Shown here one piece after another: positions 1 through 10,158 of a DNA stretch of 64,000 nucleotides. Source of the DNA: Thauera terpenica 58Eu (GTDB taxonomy: Bacteria > Pseudomonadota > Gammaproteobacteria > Burkholderiales > Rhodocyclaceae); assembly GCF_000443165.1 (NCBI RefSeq), contig NZ_ATJV01000044.1:1-64000 (forward strand), written 5' to 3'. Numbering within the stretch: position 1 is the stretch's first letter; each line of letters starts with the position of its first letter. The notes below the pieces were generated by a model. That model did not search any database. It had not been told where the DNA came from and was given only the letters and a program-made list of their open reading frames with translations. The translations under genes were made by a program, and so were the position numbers.

Positions 1-3000
1 CGCACGCCGGCTCGGGGGGGGGTTCGGGTTCGGGGTCAGGGTCAGGGTCAGGGTCAGGGTCAGGGTCAGGCTTGGGGGCTGGCTTCGAGTTGGCGCGTGC
101 GCTGAAATTCGGTCGCGCTGCGGCGCCGGCCTGGGCAGTGACGGCCGATCTCGCGCTCGCCCAGGTGCGCACCCAACTCGATGCAGACCTGCCCGAGCTG
201 GTGCTCGACCGCCTCGATGGTCGCCTCGGTGTCGAACGCGATGACGAAGGCTACCGGTTGCACACACGGGGGCTGACGCTGCGCGCCGCGGATGGCCTGG
301 CACTGTTGCCGACCGATCTTGAACTGCAGCTGGGCGCGGCAGCGCGGGCACAGTCCGGTCATGAGGAAGGAGATGCGATCGGGTTCGAGGGCGAAGGCGG
401 CATGCTCGGGCGCAGCGGACGTCTCGACGTCAACCGGCTCGACTTCGATGCGCTGGCGCGGCTTGCCGCCTTTCTTCCGCTTGACGCTGTGCTGCGCGCG
501 CAACTTGCCACGCTTGCGCCCAGCGGCCGGCTGGACGCCTTGCGTCTGCGCTGGGAGGGCGCGCTGGTGGTGCCAACAGCCTGGGAGGTGTCGGCTCGCT
601 TTGCTGATCTTGGCTTTGCCGCGGACGCCGGACTGCCGGGTCTGGGCGGGCTGAGCGGCACGCTGGAAGGCGATCAGGGTGGCGGGCGTTTCCGCCTCGA
701 TAGCCGTGGCGCGCATGTCGACGTGCCCGAGATATTCGATTCCACCCGCCTGCAGTTTGACCAACTGCGGGCGGACGGGGGCTGGCAGCGGCGCGCAGCG
801 CAGCTCGAGATCACGCTCGACAGCGCGCAGTTCGAGAATCCGGATGCCGCTGGCCATGCGTCCGGCGTGTACCGGCCGCAAGCGGGCAGTGCCGGCGAGA
901 TCGACCTCCAGGCCAAGCTCACGCGGGCCGAGGGGACGGCGGTGTGGCGCTACCTGCCGCGTGTTGTCGGCAGCCATACCCAGGACTGGGTGCGTACCTC
1001 CATTCGCCAGGCCGAGGTGCCCGAGGCCAGCCTGCGCCTGCGCGGCGCGCTCAACGCGTTTCCCTTTCGCGATGGCGAGGGCGAGTTTCGCGTCGTCATC
1101 CGGGTGGCGAACGCGACCCTGGATTACGCCACCGGTTGGCCGGTGATCGAAGGCATCTTCGGGGAGGTGCGCTTCGAGGGACCGGGGATGCGTATCGAGG
1201 CGGCGCGCGCGCGCATCTTCGGTGCTGCGCTGACCGATGTCGTCGCTGACGTGCCCGATCTTGATGTGCAGCCCTCCGAAGTCATGACCATCACCGGCAA
1301 GGCAGCGGGGCCGAGCGCCGAGTTCCTGCGCTTCGTCTCGGCCAGTCCTGTGTCCGCGCGCATCGGTGGCTTCACCGACGCGATGCGTGCGCAGGGCAGG
1401 GGCCGTCTGGACCTGCGCCTGGTGATGCCGCTGCGACAGCTGGAGGACAGCACGGTCGAGGGCGAGTATCGCTTCGCTGCCAACCGCCTGTGGTTGGTGG
1501 AGGGGCTGCCCGTGCTCGAGGACGCGGGCGGGCGCCTGCGCTTTACCGCCGACACGCTGTCCCTGCCCGAGGCGCGTGCGCAGTTCCTCGGCGCGCCGGC
1601 ACGAGTCAGTGCACAGACGCTCGATGACGGCACGGTGCGCTTCGAGGCCAGCGGCGCGGCCAGCGTATCGGCGCTGTCGGCAGCGTGGGATGCACCGCTC
1701 CTCGATCATGTTTCCGGTAGTGCGGAGTGGAAGGCACGGATTGACATCGCACGCGGCGCCACCCGGCTCAAGCTGGAGTCCGACCTGCTCGGCCTCACCT
1801 CCAGTCTGCCCGCACCACTCAACAAGAGCGCAGCTCAGGCCTGGCCGCTGCGCGTCGATCTTGATGCGCCCACCGCGCAGTCATCGATGCAGCTCAAGCT
1901 GGAACTGGCGCAGTGGCTGCGCGCCGAGCTCGAGTGGCCGGGCGCGGGCGCTCCCCTGCGTGGGGGGCTCGCGCTCAATGCGCGCGCGGGAGAGGTGCTG
2001 CCACGTGCGGCGGAGGGCGTGCTGGTCACAGCCCGTTTCGATGCCTTCGATGCCGACGCCTGGCGCCGGGTGCTCGATCGCGCGGTGCCCGCTGCGGTGG
2101 CCGATGAGTCCGCAGCGGACGGCTCAGGCCTTGAGGCCACGCGCAGCAGTGGCGCTGCGCTCCCTGCGCTGGCGGGGGTCTCGCTCGAGGTCAAGAAGTT
2201 GCAGGTCTTCGGCCAGCTCGTGAATGACTTCGCCCTGCGCGGCGTGGCCGATCAGGGGGGCTGGAGGGCACAGATCGCGAGTGATCGCGTGCTCGGTGAG
2301 CTCGACTGGCGTGATGCCGGCGCGGGCGCCTTGCGCGCCCGCCTCGAGCGCCTGAGCCTGGGCGGTGGCGAGGAGGGTGGCGAGGAAGACGGAAACGAGC
2401 CGGTGAGCAAGTCCGCTTCGGCGCACGAGCACGATGAGACGCCGCCCCGACAATTGCCCGCGCTCGACGTGGTGGCCGAGCGCTTCTTGCTCAGAGGCAA
2501 GGAGCTCGGGCGGCTGGAGTTGTTTGCGCGCAACCGCGCGGGCGTGTGGCAGCTCGAGCGCTTCGGGCTGAGCAGCGCCGACGGCCAGCTCAAGGGCAGC
2601 GGCGAGTGGCGCACCCGTGGCCAGCAATCGACCCGGCTCGACTTCAGCCTGCAGGTGGCCGATATCGGCCATTTTTCCAGGCGTCTGGGCTACGACGACG
2701 TCGTGCGCGGCGGCAAGGCGACGCTGGGAGGACAAGTGCGCTGGCAAGGAGCGCCCACCCGTATCGACTATCCAAGCCTGGCCGGCAGGATGGATCTCGC
2801 CGCCGAGGCGGGCCAGTTCAACAAGCTCGAACCGGGAGTCGGGCGCTTGCTGGGCATTCTCAGCCTGCAGTCGCTGCCGCGCCGGATCACGCTCGACTTT
2901 CGTGATGTGTTTTCGGAGGGATTCGCCTTCGATGGCATTTCCGGTAGCATCGACGTGGCTGACGGCGTGATGCACACCGAAGATCTTTCCATCCGTGGGC

Positions 3001-3275
3001 CGGCGGCGCGGGTGCGCATGCGTGGTACGGCGGATGTCGAGGCGGAAACCCAGGATCTGCGTGTGGCGGTGCAGCCTACGCTGTCGGAATCGGTTGCGAT
3101 CGGCGCGGCCGCAGGCCTGCTCAATCCGGTCGCGGGCGTGCTGACCTACCTGGCGCAAAAGGCGCTCAGCGATCCAATCGAAAAGTTCTTTGCCTACGAA
3201 TACGAAATCCGCGGCACCTGGGATGATCCCGAAGTCAGGCGTCTGGGCGCAGGGAAATCCGCCCCCGTGCCATGA
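1..3275 (+). CDS. YhdP/AsmA-like envelope protein, 5'-truncated
   Basis: The reading frame is open to the first base of the window, so the gene begins upstream; about 1090 residues are visible, whereas YhdP-family proteins are usually about 1270. YhdP is an inner-membrane-anchored AsmA-like bridge protein implicated in phospholipid transport to the outer membrane. The visible part is the large periplasmic repetitive beta-rich region. The C-terminal AsmA-like segment (around residues 930-1050 of the visible part) contains the family-like stretch ending in YLAQKALSDPIEKFFAYEY. Close to the left edge the frame encodes a Gly-Ser tract of about 20 residues, which is not typical of YhdP. A TTG at 72 could be called as a start, but continuity of the frame argues against it. 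The next gene follows after about 80 bases on the same strand. Confidence 0.85.
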   Translation, partial: HAGSGGGSGSGSGSGSGSGSGSGLGAGFELARALKFGRAAAPAWAVTADLALAQVRTQLDADLPELVLDRLDGRLGVERDDEGYRLHTRGLTLRAADGLALLPTDLELQLGAAARAQSGHEEGDAIGFEGEGGMLGRSGRLDVNRLDFDALARLAAFLPLDAVLRAQLATLAPSGRLDALRLRWEGALVVPTAWEVSARFADLGFAADAGLPGLGGLSGTLEGDQGGGRFRLDSRGAHVDVPEIFDSTRLQFDQLRADGGWQRRAAQLEITLDSAQFENPDAAGHASGVYRPQAGSAGEIDLQAKLTRAEGTAVWRYLPRVVGSHTQDWVRTSIRQAEVPEASLRLRGALNAFPFRDGEGEFRVVIRVANATLDYATGWPVIEGIFGEVRFEGPGMRIEAARARIFGAALTDVVADVPDLDVQPSEVMTITGKAAGPSAEFLRFVSASPVSARIGGFTDAMRAQGRGRLDLRLVMPLRQLEDSTVEGEYRFAANRLWLVEGLPVLEDAGGRLRFTADTLSLPEARAQFLGAPARVSAQTLDDGTVRFEASGAASVSALSAAWDAPLLDHVSGSAEWKARIDIARGATRLKLESDLLGLTSSLPAPLNKSAAQAWPLRVDLDAPTAQSSMQLKLELAQWLRAELEWPGAGAPLRGGLALNARAGEVLPRAAEGVLVTARFDAFDADAWRRVLDRAVPAAVADESAADGSGLEATRSSGAALPALAGVSLEVKKLQVFGQLVNDFALRGVADQGGWRAQIASDRVLGELDWRDAGAGALRARLERLSLGGGEEGGEEDGNEPVSKSASAHEHDETPPRQLPALDVVAERFLLRGKELGRLELFARNRAGVWQLERFGLSSADGQLKGSGEWRTRGQQSTRLDFSLQVADIGHFSRRLGYDDVVRGGKATLGGQVRWQGAPTRIDYPSLAGRMDLAAEAGQFNKLEPGVGRLLGILSLQSLPRRITLDFRDVFSEGFAFDGISGSIDVADGVMHTEDLSIRGPAARVRMRGTADVEAETQDLRVAVQPTLSESVAIGAAAGLLNPVAGVLTYLAQKALSDPIEKFFAYEYEIRGTWDDPEVRRLGAGKSAPVP
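33..68 (+). repeat. Six perfect GGGTCA hexanucleotide units, in frame
   Basis: Six exact copies of GGGTCA run from 33 to 68, preceded by degenerate GGTTCG units at 21-32. They lie in the frame of the YhdP-like gene and encode alternating Gly and Ser. The unit length is a multiple of three, so gain or loss of copies would change linker length without shifting the frame. Confidence 0.9.
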
Positions 3276-3354
3276 AGCGGGAGCCCGCTGTGGCCAGCGC
3301 TGAGCACGCCAGTTCCGCCGCACTTCAACCTCCAACCTGGACCTCCAAGCCTGC

Positions 3355-4215
3355 ATGAGCCTATCGCCCGCACCGCCACTTTCGCCTGCCGTCTCCTCGT
3401 CAGACACACCTGCAAGCACGCGCATTGCCGCGATCCAGACCGTGTCCGGGCCGGATGTGGAGCAAAATCTGCAAACCGTCGCCCGTCTGGTGGCCGAGGC
3501 TGCGGCTGCGGGTGCGCGCCTGGTGGCCTTGCCGGAGTACTTCTCGCTGATCACCGCCGACGAGCAGGCCAAGGTGCGCGTGCGCGAAGCGGACGGCAGT
3601 GGACCGCAGCAGGACTTTCTCGCCGAACTCGCGCAGCGCCATGAAGTTTGGCTGGTGGGCGGCACGATTCCGCTCATGGCCGATGCCGAGGGCAAGGTGC
3701 GCAACACGACGCTGGTGTTCGATGCGCAAGGCGAACGTGTGGCGCGTTACGACAAGGTTCATCTGTTCAGTTTCCAGCGCGGTGGAGAGCGTTACGAGGA
3801 GGCGGCCACCATCGAGCCGGGCAGCACGGTGTGTGCCTTCGATTCGCCGCTGGGCCGTATCGGCCTGTCGGTGTGTTATGACCTGCGCTTCCCTGAGCTC
3901 TACCGTGCGATGGGCACGGTGGATCTCATCATCGTACCGGCGGCCTTCACCTACACCACCGGGCGCGCGCACTGGGAGGTGTTGTTGCGCGCGCGTGCGA
4001 TCGAGAATCAGTGCTACGTGATGGCGCCGGCACAGGGTGGGCGCCATGCGAGTGGTCGCGTGACCTGGGGCCACAGCATGATCATCGACCCCTGGGGCGA
4101 GGTGCTGGCCTGCCGTGAGGAAGGGGCGGGCGTGGTGCTGGCCGAGATCCGGCCCGAACGCATCGCCGGCGTGCGCGCCAGCCTGCCGGCGCTCAGTCAT
4201 CGCCGCATGGGCTGA
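3355..4215 (+). CDS. Carbon-nitrogen hydrolase (Nit1-like amidase)
   Basis: This 286-residue cytoplasmic protein belongs to the nitrilase superfamily, Nit1/YbeM branch. Characterised members hydrolyse deaminated glutathione, a metabolite-repair reaction. The catalytic triad is visible: Glu61 in LPEYF, Lys134 in YDKVHLF and Cys174 in LSVCYDLRFPELYR. The first 22 residues are a Ser/Pro-rich extension before the conserved TRIAAIQ strand, so an internal start cannot be excluded, but no better in-frame ATG precedes the domain. It lies between the YhdP-like gene and tldD on the same strand. This yhdP-nitrilase-tldD order recurs in many proteobacteria, which supports a shared operon. The exact substrate is inferred. 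Confidence 0.9.
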   Translation: MSLSPAPPLSPAVSSSDTPASTRIAAIQTVSGPDVEQNLQTVARLVAEAAAAGARLVALPEYFSLITADEQAKVRVREADGSGPQQDFLAELAQRHEVWLVGGTIPLMADAEGKVRNTTLVFDAQGERVARYDKVHLFSFQRGGERYEEAATIEPGSTVCAFDSPLGRIGLSVCYDLRFPELYRAMGTVDLIIVPAAFTYTTGRAHWEVLLRARAIENQCYVMAPAQGGRHASGRVTWGHSMIIDPWGEVLACREEGAGVVLAEIRPERIAGVRASLPALSHRRMG

Positions 4216-4292
4216 ACACGCAGAATTCATCGGGGCGCTGATCGTTTGCGCGCCCAGCCGGTCCAAGCCGGCAAGAAACCCAAGGACTACGC

Positions 4293-5738
4293 ATGAGCAA
4301 GAGCCAAAACCCGCTGCACGTCGCCGATCGTTATCTGCTTTCGCCCCATGGTCTGGGGGAGGCCGAGCTGGAGAAGACTTTCCGCAAGCTGATGCGCCAT
4401 GACATCGATTTTGCCGATCTCTATTTTCAGTACCAGCGCTCCGAGGCCTGGAGTCTGGAAGAGGGCATCGTCAAGTCGGGCAGCTTCGACATCGAACAAG
4501 GCGTTGGTGTGCGTGCGATCAGCGGTGAGAAGACCGCCTTCGCCTATTCCGACGACATCTCGCTCGACGCGCTCCTGAGCGCGGCGACGGCGACGCGGGC
4601 GATCGCCGCTGCCGGTGAGCGCCGCCGTGTGGGCATCGTGCCGCACAAGCTCAAGTCGCGTCTCTATCGTGCCGATGACCCGCTCGATTCGCTCGACGAC
4701 ACCGCCAAAGTCAAGCTGCTCGAGCGCCTGGAGGGCTTCGCCCGCGGCGAGGACGCGCGCGTCACCCAGGTCATGGCGCACATCGCCGGGTCGTGGGAGG
4801 TGGTGATGGTGGCGCGTAGCGACGGCCATCTGGCGGCGGATGTGCGCCCGCTGGTGCGGGTGTCGATCACGGTGATCATGGAAGAAGGTGAGCGCCGCGA
4901 GCAAGGCAGCGCAGGCGGCGGCGGGCGTTACGATTACGGCTACTTCAGTGATGAGCGCCTGCAGGAATACGCGCGCGCTGCCGTGCATCAGGCCAGCGTC
5001 AATCTGGGTGCCGATCCGGCGCCGGCCGGCACCATGCCGGTGGTGCTGGGCCCGGGCTGGCCGGGCATCCTGCTCCACGAGGCCATCGGTCACGGCCTGG
5101 AGGGCGACTTCAACCGCAAGGGCAGTTCGGCGTTTTCGGGCCGCATCGGCCAGCAGGTCGCGGCCAAGGGTGTCACCGTGGTCGATGACGGCACGCTGCA
5201 GGACAGGCGGGGCTCACTGTCGATCGATGACGAGGGCAACCCGAGCGAGCGCACGGTGCTGATCGAGGATGGGGTGCTGACCGCTTACATGCAGGACATG
5301 ATGAACGCGCGCCTGATGGGCATGGCGGCGACCGGCAACGGCCGGCGCGAGTCTTTCGCCCATCTGCCGTTGCCGCGCATGACCAACACCTACATGCTCA
5401 ATGGCGACAAGCACCCGGAAGAGATCATCAAGTCGGTGAAGAAGGGCTTGTACGCGGTGAACTTCGGCGGCGGTCAGGTCGACATCACCTCGGGCAAGTT
5501 CGTGTTCTCCACCTCCGAGGCCTATCTGATCGAAAACGGCAAGGTCACGCGGCCGGTGAAGGGCGCAACCTTGATCGGCAACGGCCCGGATGCGCTGACC
5601 AAAGTAAAGATGATCGGCAATGACATGATGCTCGATCCGGGTGTGGGCACCTGCGGCAAGGAAGGCCAGAGTGTGCCCGTGGGTGTGGGCCAGCCGACGC
5701 TGCGTATCGACGGGCTGACGGTGGGCGGCACGGCCTGA
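4293..5738 (+). CDS. tldD: Metalloprotease TldD
   Basis: At 481 residues this matches full-length TldD, the active subunit of the TldD/TldE protease. That protease processes modified peptides such as microcin B17 and degrades unfolded or CcdA-type proteins. The zinc motif HEAIGH is present with His262 and His266, followed by [16 protein letters not shown], as in the family. The C-terminal part ([19 protein letters not shown]) is the conserved domain-closing segment. The gene lies 77 bases after the amidase gene. The partner TldE/PmbA is not in this window; it is usually encoded elsewhere. The next gene is convergent, with only 30 bases between stop codons. Confidence 0.95.
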   Translation: MSKSQNPLHVADRYLLSPHGLGEAELEKTFRKLMRHDIDFADLYFQYQRSEAWSLEEGIVKSGSFDIEQGVGVRAISGEKTAFAYSDDISLDALLSAATATRAIAAAGERRRVGIVPHKLKSRLYRADDPLDSLDDTAKVKLLERLEGFARGEDARVTQVMAHIAGSWEVVMVARSDGHLAADVRPLVRVSITVIMEEGERREQGSAGGGGRYDYGYFSDERLQEYARAAVHQASVNLGADPAPAGTMPVVLGPGWPGILLHEAIGHGLEGDFNRKGSSAFSGRIGQQVAAKGVTVVDDGTLQDRRGSLSIDDEGNPSERTVLIEDGVLTAYMQDMMNARLMGMAATGNGRRESFAHLPLPRMTNTYMLNGDKHPEEIIKSVKKGLYAVNFGGGQVDITSGKFVFSTSEAYLIENGKVTRPVKGATLIGNGPDALTKVKMIGNDMMLDPGVGTCGKEGQSVPVGVGQPTLRIDGLTVGGTA

Positions 5739-5768
5739 GGCCCTGGGTCGGGTGGCTGAGGCCGGCGC

Positions 5769-6419
5769 CTAGTTTGAAGGCGGCTTGGTGGCCGTGGCGC
5801 TGGCGACTTGCTGCGGCTGCCAGCTCCAGTGCTTTTCCCACGCAGTGCGGACCAGGTTGGGGTATTCGGCCTTGCCCAGGCTGCCGTTGTAGCGCCCCAG
5901 CGCGCGAAAGAGGTCGCCCTTTTCGATGTCGAGGTAGTGGCGCAGGATGGTGCAGCCGTAACGCAGGTTGGTGCGCAGGTGGAAGAGGTTGTCGTCCGGG
6001 CGGTTCATGACCTTGAGCCAGAACGGCATCACCTGCATGTAGCCGCGCGCGCTGGCTGAAGAAATCGCGTATTTGCGGAAATTGCTCTCGACCTGAATCA
6101 GGCCGAGCACCAGTTGCGGGTCCAGCCCGGCGCGGGTGGCTTCGTAGTGGATGCTGGTGAGCAAGGCCTTGCGGTAGTTTTCGTCCGGAATGCGCTTTTG
6201 CAGGCGGCGTGACATCTCCGTCAGCCACAGGCTGCGCTCGCCCGCGTCCGGGATGGGCAAGGTCGGCGCCACCGCGTCACTGACTGCTTCATGCAGGGCG
6301 GCGCGCACGCTGGCGGCAAGCGGCTCATATTGCTGCGCCCCGGCCTGCGCTGCGCCACTGCACAGCGTGAGCGCAAGTCCTGCGATCAGCGCGCGCAAAC
6401 CGGAGCTGTGGGCGGGCAT
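5769..6419 (-). CDS. Periplasmic lytic transglycosylase (SLT domain)
   Basis: The 216-residue protein starts with a Sec signal peptide (residues 1-26, ending SGAAQAG). It carries a goose-type lysozyme-like SLT fold from about residue 85: the catalytic Glu lies in LGLIQVESNFRKYAIS, followed by SARGYMQVMPFWLKVM and the LRYGCTILRHYLD segment. Enzymes of this family cleave the MurNAc-GlcNAc bond in peptidoglycan with formation of a 1,6-anhydro product. The short length indicates a stand-alone catalytic domain without LysM repeats. It is encoded 6 bases downstream of proS on the same strand, so the two are probably cotranscribed. Confidence 0.9.
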   Translation of the reverse strand: MPAHSSGLRALIAGLALTLCSGAAQAGAQQYEPLAASVRAALHEAVSDAVAPTLPIPDAGERSLWLTEMSRRLQKRIPDENYRKALLTSIHYEATRAGLDPQLVLGLIQVESNFRKYAISSASARGYMQVMPFWLKVMNRPDDNLFHLRTNLRYGCTILRHYLDIEKGDLFRALGRYNGSLGKAEYPNLVRTAWEKHWSWQPQQVASATATKPPSN

Positions 6420-6425
6420 GATGGC

Positions 6426-8174
6426 TCAGGCCTGGCCGAGTGCGCCCAGGAGGTGGGCGGCGATGGTGTCGAGCGCGAGCTTGCTGACTTCGGCCTCGCG
6501 CCGGCCCTGATATTCCACCACGCCTTCCTTCAGACCGCGCTCGCCGATGGTGACGCGATGGGGCACGCCGATGAGTTCCCAGTCGGCGAACATCACCCCC
6601 GGGCGCTCGTCGCGGTCGTCGAGAATGACGTCCACGCCTTGCGCGCGCAGCGCTTCGTAGAGCTTTTGTGCTTCATCGCGCACTGCTTGCGACTTGCCCC
6701 AGCCCACCGGGCAGATCACCACTTCGAAGGGCGCGATCGCCGTCGGCCAGATGATGCCGCGGGCGTCGTGGTTCTGCTCGATCGCGGCGCCCAGGATGCG
6801 GGTCACGCCGATGCCGTAGCAGCCCATCTCGAAGTGCTTGGGCTTGCCGTCCTCATCGAGGAAGGTGGCGTTCATCACCTTGGAGTATTTGTCGCCAAGG
6901 TAGAACACGTGGCCGACCTCAATGCCGCGCTGGATGGCGAGTGTGCCCTTGCCGTCCGGGCTGGGGTTGCCCTCGACGACGTTGCGGATGTCGGCGACCA
7001 CGTCAGGCTCGGGCAGATCGCGGCCCCAATTCACCCCGGTGAAGTGGAAGTCGGCATCGTTGGCGCCACAGATGAAGTCGGACATGTGCGCGACCGTGCG
7101 ATCGGCAATGAGCTTGACCGGTTTTTGCAGTCCGATGGGGCCGAGGTAGCCTGGCTTGCAGCCGAAGTGCTCGTCGATCTCGGCTTCGGTGGCGAAGCGG
7201 AAACCCGTCTTCAGACCGTCGAGCTTGCTTGTCTTGATCTCGTTGAGGCTGTGGTCGCCGCGCACCAGCAGCAGCCACAGCGTGACTCCGGCGGGCTCGC
7301 CCTTGGCGTCGACATCGTCGGTGGCGAGTACGAGTGACTTCACCGTGGTGGCGAGCGGCACCTGGAGCAGGGCGGCGACGTCGGCGCAGGTGGCGCTGCC
7401 CGGGGTCGGGGTTTTTTCCAGCGCCTGGCCTGGTTCGGCGCGATGCTCGAGCAGCGACACGGCCTCGGCCAGCTCGATGTTGGCGGCATAGTCGGAGTCA
7501 GGGCAGTACACGATGGCGTCCTCGCCGGTGTCGGCGATGACCTGGAATTCGTGCGAGCGGTCGCCGCCGATGGCGCCGGTGTCAGCCGCCACCGCGCGGT
7601 AGTCGAGGCCGATGCGGTCGAAGATGCGTGTGTAGGTGGCGAACATGAGCGCGTAGCTGTGGCCGGCGGCTTCTTTGCTGCGGTCGAAGGAGTAGGCGTC
7701 CTTCATGGTGAATTCGCGCCCGCGCATGACGCCAAAGCGCGGCCGGCGCTCGTCACGGAATTTGGTCTGGATCTGGTAGAAGTTCTTCGGCAGCTGGCGG
7801 TAGCTCTTGATTTCCTGGCGCGCGATGTCGGTGACGACCTCCTCCGAGGTCGGCTGCAGCGCGAAGTCGCGATCGTGCCTGTCCTGCAGGCGCAGCATCT
7901 CCGGGCCCATGGTGTCCCAGCGCCCGGTCTCCTGCCACAGCTCGGCAGGCTGCACCAGCGGCATGGTCAGCTCCATGGCGCCGGCGCGGTCCATCTCTTC
8001 GCGGATGATGGTCTCAACCTTGCGGATCGAGCGCAGGCCCAGGGGCATGTAACTGTAGATGCCGGCTGCGGCCTTGCGGATCATGCCGGCGCGCAGCATC
8101 AGCTTCTGGCTGACGACCTCGGCGTCGGAGGGGGCTTCCTTGAGAGTGAAGAGATGGAACTGGCTGGCGCGCAT
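6426..8174 (-). CDS. proS: Prolyl-tRNA synthetase
   Basis: ProS charges tRNA-Pro with proline in the cytoplasm. The ATG at 8174 gives 582 residues beginning [19 protein letters not shown], the conserved N-terminus of bacterial-type ProRS. The frame stays open 32 codons further upstream, but that extension is not conserved-looking. Class II motifs are recognisable ([20 protein letters not shown]; motif 2 around [25 protein letters not shown]). The central insertion editing domain (INS, roughly residues 225-410) is present, with KSLVLATDD and the [14 protein letters not shown] segment, so it should deacylate Ala-tRNA-Pro. The C-terminal anticodon domain ends near [13 protein letters not shown]. 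Confidence 0.97.
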   Translation of the reverse strand: MRASQFHLFTLKEAPSDAEVVSQKLMLRAGMIRKAAAGIYSYMPLGLRSIRKVETIIREEMDRAGAMELTMPLVQPAELWQETGRWDTMGPEMLRLQDRHDRDFALQPTSEEVVTDIARQEIKSYRQLPKNFYQIQTKFRDERRPRFGVMRGREFTMKDAYSFDRSKEAAGHSYALMFATYTRIFDRIGLDYRAVAADTGAIGGDRSHEFQVIADTGEDAIVYCPDSDYAANIELAEAVSLLEHRAEPGQALEKTPTPGSATCADVAALLQVPLATTVKSLVLATDDVDAKGEPAGVTLWLLLVRGDHSLNEIKTSKLDGLKTGFRFATEAEIDEHFGCKPGYLGPIGLQKPVKLIADRTVAHMSDFICGANDADFHFTGVNWGRDLPEPDVVADIRNVVEGNPSPDGKGTLAIQRGIEVGHVFYLGDKYSKVMNATFLDEDGKPKHFEMGCYGIGVTRILGAAIEQNHDARGIIWPTAIAPFEVVICPVGWGKSQAVRDEAQKLYEALRAQGVDVILDDRDERPGVMFADWELIGVPHRVTIGERGLKEGVVEYQGRREAEVSKLALDTIAAHLLGALGQA

Positions 8175-8344
8175 GGGAGTCTTTGGCTTGAAAGGCGTTG
8201 TCGAGCGCGGAATTCTAGCGCAAGGCATCACTGCAACAGGCGCTTGCACGGGCCAGAGTAGCCCATGCACAGCAATGGTGCGCTTTCAAACCGACCGCAA
8301 GTGTGGAAAAATCGGTGCTAACAAACCGAATTTGAAGGTTAAAC

Positions 8345-8902
8345 ATGCTTGATCGTGAAGGCTTTCGCCCTAACGTCGGCATCATTCTGGTAAATGCGCG
8401 CAACGAGGTTTTCTGGGGCAAGCGCATACGCGAGCATTCCTGGCAGTTCCCGCAAGGTGGCATCAAGCACGGTGAGTCGCCGGAGCAGGCCATGTATCGG
8501 GAACTGTTCGAGGAAGTCGGTCTGCGTCCTGAGCACGTCAAGATCCTCGGTCGCACGCGCGGCTGGCTGCGCTATGAGGTTCCAAGGAACTGGATACGGC
8601 GCGAATGGCGCAACTCCTACCGCGGACAGAAACAGATCTGGTATCTGTTGCGGCTGGTGGGGCGAGATTCTGACGTCAGTCTGCGCGCGAGCTCACATCC
8701 GGAATTCGATGCCTGGCGGTGGAGTAATTATTGGGTGCCGCTCGATGCGGTGATCGATTTCAAGCGTCTGGTGTACCAGATGGCGTTGGTGGAACTGGCC
8801 CGCATCCTGTTCCGTTCACGGGCGTTTGACATGCCTGAGAGTTACCGTGTAGCTGAGCCGGAAGCGCCGCTCAAGGTGGTGCTGGGCAGGTCGCCGCCTT
8901 GA
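8345..8902 (+). CDS. rppH: RNA pyrophosphohydrolase RppH (Nudix)
   Basis: RppH removes pyrophosphate from the 5' triphosphate end of mRNA and so triggers RNase E-dependent decay. The N-terminus [17 protein letters not shown] is typical of RppH. A perfect Nudix box runs from Gly38 to Leu60 (G38, E44, R52-E53-L54, E56-E57, G59). At 185 residues it is slightly longer than the E. coli enzyme, with a C-terminal tail ending [11 protein letters not shown]. It is divergent from proS, with about 170 bases between the starts, an arrangement common in betaproteobacteria. Confidence 0.95.
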   Translation: MLDREGFRPNVGIILVNARNEVFWGKRIREHSWQFPQGGIKHGESPEQAMYRELFEEVGLRPEHVKILGRTRGWLRYEVPRNWIRREWRNSYRGQKQIWYLLRLVGRDSDVSLRASSHPEFDAWRWSNYWVPLDAVIDFKRLVYQMALVELARILFRSRAFDMPESYRVAEPEAPLKVVLGRSPP

Positions 8903-8945
8903 GTGCGGTGCGGATGAGACGTTTTTCCTGTGGAGATTCACGCGC

Positions 8946-9476
8946 TTGCATTCCCGTTTAAGACGTAGTTTTGGCGGCGCTTGTGTCGCCTTCGCGTGCT
9001 GGTCTGGCGCCGCCTTCGGTGCTTGGCTGGTCGAGACCGATTCGGACTGGACGGAGGGCGAGCTCAGCTTGCCGCCGGCGGTGGAGGAGTCGCGTCTGCG
9101 GCCTTTCTTCGTCAGCAGTGCCTCGCCCAACAGCTTTTTCATCGATGAAGGCAGCGTCAGCGTCGGGGCGGACCAGGTCGTGCGTTACACGCTGGTGGTG
9201 CGCACGCCCGGCGGCGCCGAGAACATCACCTTCGAAGGTTTGCGCTGCGCAACAGGTGAGCGGCGCATCTATGCCAGCGCACGTCGGGACGGCGAGTGGA
9301 CACCGCTGAAGAACAGCGCGTGGCAAGCTATCAACGACAACGCCTACAACCGTCCGCGCGCAGCGCTGGCCTACGACTACTTCTGTGACGGCCCGGCGCC
9401 GCCGCGCGATCGCGAGCACGCCCTGCGCTTGCTGCGCTCGCCGCGTGACGTGTTCCAACCTTTCGGAGCCCGATGA
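8946..9476 (+). CDS. CNP1-family exported protein
   Basis: This 176-residue protein has an N-terminal Sec signal peptide (about residues 1-25, ending AAFGAW) and resembles the CNP1-like family, first seen as a cryptic neisserial protein and widespread in betaproteobacteria. Its function is unknown. Family-like features are the repeated Tyr/Arg-rich central part ([24 protein letters not shown]) and the DRE-containing C-terminus. The only sensible start is a TTG at 8946. The stop overlaps the coq7 start by four bases (ATGA), so translation of the two is likely coupled. No metal or catalytic motif is evident. Confidence 0.75.
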   Translation: MHSRLRRSFGGACVAFACWSGAAFGAWLVETDSDWTEGELSLPPAVEESRLRPFFVSSASPNSFFIDEGSVSVGADQVVRYTLVVRTPGGAENITFEGLRCATGERRIYASARRDGEWTPLKNSAWQAINDNAYNRPRAALAYDYFCDGPAPPRDREHALRLLRSPRDVFQPFGAR

Positions 9477-10096
9477 TGATTGACAACGCCATCACCGAAT
9501 TCGACCGCGCCCTGCGCACCGTGTTCGCGCCTGCCCAAAGCGTGCGTCAGGTGCCGGGGGCGGATCTGCCCGAGGCCGATCTGGCGCAGGAAGAGCGCCT
9601 CCACGCCGCCGCCCTGATGCGGGTGAATCATGTCGGCGAGATTTGCGCCCAGGCCCTGTATCAGGGGCAGGCGATGATGTCGCAAGACCCCGCGATCCGC
9701 GATGCGCTGCGCCAGGCCTCGCGGGAGGAGACCGAGCATCTTGCGTGGACCGAGCGCCGTATCGCCGAGCTTGGCGGGCGCAAGAGCCTGCTCAATCCGC
9801 TGTGGTACGGCGGCGCGCTCGCCCTGGGTCTGTTTGCCGGGCGCTTCGGCGATCGCTGGAATCTGGGTTTTCTCGCCGAGACCGAGCGTCAGGTGGAGAA
9901 TCACCTCAAGACACACCTCGACACGCTGCCAGCAGACGATCGGAAGTCGCGTGCGATCGTGGAGCAGATGAAAAGTGATGAGATCGAGCACGCGGAGACC
10001 GCGCTGAGGCTGGGTGCGCATGAGTTGCCTGCCCCCGTCAAGGGGGTGATGCGGATGGCGGCCAAGCTGATGACGACGCTGACTTACCGCATCTGA
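9473..10096 (+). CDS. coq7: 3-demethoxyubiquinol 3-hydroxylase Coq7
   Basis: Coq7 is the di-iron monooxygenase that carries out the penultimate hydroxylation of ubiquinone biosynthesis at the inner membrane. The 207-residue protein has the duplicated ferritin-like iron ligands: [17 protein letters not shown] (E, then E..H), [11 protein letters not shown], and [16 protein letters not shown] near the C-terminus. The hydrophobic stretch around [20 protein letters not shown] matches the membrane-associated segment. Two ATG codons occur at 9473 and 9476; the first overlaps the upstream stop. Coq7 (rather than UbiF) is the usual enzyme in betaproteobacteria. Confidence 0.95.
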   Translation: MMIDNAITEFDRALRTVFAPAQSVRQVPGADLPEADLAQEERLHAAALMRVNHVGEICAQALYQGQAMMSQDPAIRDALRQASREETEHLAWTERRIAELGGRKSLLNPLWYGGALALGLFAGRFGDRWNLGFLAETERQVENHLKTHLDTLPADDRKSRAIVEQMKSDEIEHAETALRLGAHELPAPVKGVMRMAAKLMTTLTYRI

Positions 10097-10158
10097 ACCA
10101 CAGTTCATGGTGGGGCGGGTGAGGGCAGGCTGGCCCGCGATGCGCAGTTGCTCCGTGC

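Noticed and set aside
66..1709. 547-codon open frame on the minus strand opposite the YhdP-like gene
   Set aside because: It is a shadow of high-GC coding sequence: Arg/Gln/His-rich, no domain, and wholly opposite a recognisable gene.
2124..3707. 527-codon minus-strand frame across the YhdP-amidase junction
   Set aside because: It spans two real genes antisense, with no ribosome site or family resemblance.
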